Shown piece after piece: positions 62,878 through 64,000 of a DNA stretch of 64,000 nucleotides. The stretch is taken from positions 1 through 64,000 of the forward strand of contig JAFGOE010000107.1 in assembly GCA_016926625.1 (NCBI GenBank). The letters are read 5' to 3'. The stretch is from Candidatus Zhuqueibacterota bacterium (GTDB taxonomy: Bacteria > Zhuqueibacterota > Zhuqueibacteria > Thermofontimicrobiales > Thiofontviventaceae). Every line of letters begins with the position of its first letter. Positions within the stretch are counted from its first letter, which is position 1. The notes below the pieces were generated by a model. That model saw only the letters and a list, made by a program, of their open reading frames with translations, was not told where the DNA came from and did not search any database. The position numbers were made by a program, and so were the translations under genes.

Positions 62878-64000
62878 TTGCATCAATTTCCGATGTTCGA
62901 TCAGATCATAATTCTTTCCTATCTGTCAGTAATTCTCGGAATAGGATTTTACATTTCGAGATTTGAAGGGGATGAGAACGATTATTTCCTGGCGGGCAGG
63001 CGTATGAGATGGATGACCATCGGTGCTTCGCTTTTCGCAGCCAGTGTTTCGGGTGAGCATTTTATCGGACTATTCGACCTTGGGGCAATATATGGTTTTC
63101 AATTCGGCCATATCGAATTGATCTCATGTTTTATGTTATTGATCCTCTGTTACTTCGTATTACCCATCTATTTAAGAGCCGGCATCTCTACTGTTCCTGA
63201 ATATTTAGAAAAACGTTTCAGCAAACCGAGCCGTATATACCTCAATGTTATTTCAATGTTTACCTATATAGTGACAAAGATATCCGTCACACTCTTTGTC
63301 AGCGGATTCTTATTGCATAAAATATTGGGTTGGGATATTAGTAAGTCAGCGATCATAATCATCATCGTCTCCGGGATGTATGCGATCCTGGGAGGATTCA
63401 AGACGATTATCAAGATCGATGTCATCCAATCGGCGGTGTTGATCTCCGGTATGGTTCTCCTGATGATTTTCAGCGTAAAGGCGATCGGTGGTTTCAATGC
63501 TCTGCAGTCAGCGGTTCCCGGTGAATATCTATGTATCTGGAGCAGGCAGAGGTTAGATGATCTACCGCTGGCGGGTCTTATCGTTGCCATACCGATCATC
63601 GGATTTTGGTATTGGTGCACGGATCAATTTATCGTGCAGCGAGCCTTAAGCGGTAAAACGGTACAGGACGCACAGCGTGGTACCATTCTGGCTGGATTTT
63701 TCAGAGTATTGCCGATATTTTTCTTTCTCTTACCCGGAATGATATCTCATGTCGTGTTACGACCTGCGAACGGGAACGGAAGTTTTATTTTCGCCACCCT
63801 GGTGATGAGTCAGATAATACCCACCGGTGTAAAAGGTCTGGTAGTGGCTGGTTTATTAGCCGCATTGATGTCCTCCCTGGCGAATGCGTTGAATGCCTGT
63901 TCCGCCCTGTTCACCCTGGATCTCTACAAACAGCTCAAACCGGGTGCAAGAGGAAGTGAGCTGGTTTTGGTGGGACGGTTAATCACGACTGCACTCGTCA
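62878..64000 (+). CDS. Sodium:solute symporter (SSS family), N-terminal part, cut by window end
   Basis: 374 codons are visible and the frame is open at the window edge. The start is TTG 62,878 with GGGGT 5 nt upstream; ATG 62,893 is the alternative. The protein reads as an SSS/SGLT transporter: helix 1 DQIIILSYLSVILGIGFYISR, then DYFLAGRRMRWMTIGASLFAASVSGEHFIGL (the usual YFLAGR..W..IG.SL.A...S), STVPEYLEKRFSKPSRI, YAILGGFKTIIKIDVIQSAVLISG, and FWYWCTDQFIVQRALSGKTVQDAQRGTILAGFFRVLP (usual YWxxxQxxVQRxLaakn). SGLT-like members carry sugars with Na+. Driven by the sigma-54 promoter just upstream. Confidence 0.93.
   Translation, partial: MHQFPMFDQIIILSYLSVILGIGFYISRFEGDENDYFLAGRRMRWMTIGASLFAASVSGEHFIGLFDLGAIYGFQFGHIELISCFMLLILCYFVLPIYLRAGISTVPEYLEKRFSKPSRIYLNVISMFTYIVTKISVTLFVSGFLLHKILGWDISKSAIIIIIVSGMYAILGGFKTIIKIDVIQSAVLISGMVLLMIFSVKAIGGFNALQSAVPGEYLCIWSRQRLDDLPLAGLIVAIPIIGFWYWCTDQFIVQRALSGKTVQDAQRGTILAGFFRVLPIFFFLLPGMISHVVLRPANGNGSFIFATLVMSQIIPTGVKGLVVAGLLAALMSSLANALNACSALFTLDLYKQLKPGARGSELVLVGRLITTALV

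Noticed and set aside
1-64000. tRNA, rRNA, CRISPR and insertion sequence search by eye
   Set aside because: No cloverleaf with a GGTTCGA-type arm in a gap, no rRNA signature, no regular repeats with spacers and no transposase motif were seen; a computed search would be needed to exclude a missed small RNA.

Overview
The window is a gene-dense chromosomal segment from a Gram-negative (diderm) bacterium, most likely a member of the Fibrobacteres-Chlorobi-Bacteroidetes (FCB) group or a related candidate phylum. The basis is a classic type IX secretion (T9SS) C-terminal sorting domain on a very large exported protein, a FlgD-like C-terminus on a second one, an S46 dipeptidyl-peptidase, a short-form AMP nucleosidase, an LPS heptose kinase, and a very large predicted outer-membrane protein. 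Several candidate promoters look like ordinary sigma-70 sites (TTGAxx, 17 bp, TATAtt-like) rather than the Bacteroidota type, so Bacteroidota sensu stricto is not favoured. I saw no rRNA, tRNA, CRISPR array or insertion sequence.

Layout. 1-660: intergenic DNA with a 105-bp repeat present twice, then a promoter. 660-10,628: exported propeller protein, membrane glycosyltransferase, recN, a YbgF-like TPR protein and dnaE. 10,950-18,726: DUF4282 membrane protein, an amidohydrolase overlapping a ThiF/MoeB-type E1 enzyme, an RmlA-type nucleotidyltransferase, a glycosyltransferase and an exported M23 peptidase. 19,037-22,606 (minus): a 1,189-residue GDSL/SGNH hydrolase with Ig-like, dockerin-like, cohesin-like and T9SS domains. 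23,210-27,988: NlpC/P60 lipoprotein, panE-like reductase, a tiny membrane protein, a second amidohydrolase and a DUF362-like protein. 28,378-34,604: Hsp20, a heterodimeric ABC exporter, AMP nucleosidase and an exported C1-type peptidase. 34,950-44,240: phosphodiesterase, rfaE1, SbcD/Mre11-like nuclease, a large beta-rich envelope protein, murJ, lspA and a SEC-C protein. 44,321-47,196: pntAA-pntAB-pntB transhydrogenase operon. 47,322-50,398: S46 peptidase and trmB. 50,418-53,141 (minus): saccharopine-pathway pair (SDH then animal-type LKR). 53,441-58,041: exported protein, MFS and DMT transporters, and an overlapping AhpD-like/fRMsr-like redox pair.

The most distinctive region is 58,160-64,000. 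It encodes an anchored family-1 solute-binding protein, a membrane histidine kinase and a sigma-54-dependent response regulator. Downstream lies a Na+/solute symporter gene (cut by the window edge) preceded by a good -24/-12 sigma-54 promoter and two AT-rich inverted repeats at enhancer distance. I infer a sensing circuit in which a solute-binding protein is used as a receptor rather than as part of an ABC importer, and a secondary transporter is the induced target.

Other points: an ABC exporter half that seems to start at a rare ATT codon; complementary degenerate catalytic sites in the two exporter halves; a metal-site substitution (HxD for HxH) in one of two amidohydrolase paralogues; and an Asn-to-Asp change in the catalytic triad of the C1-type peptidase. 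All family assignments come from reading the translated sequence; no database search was run.
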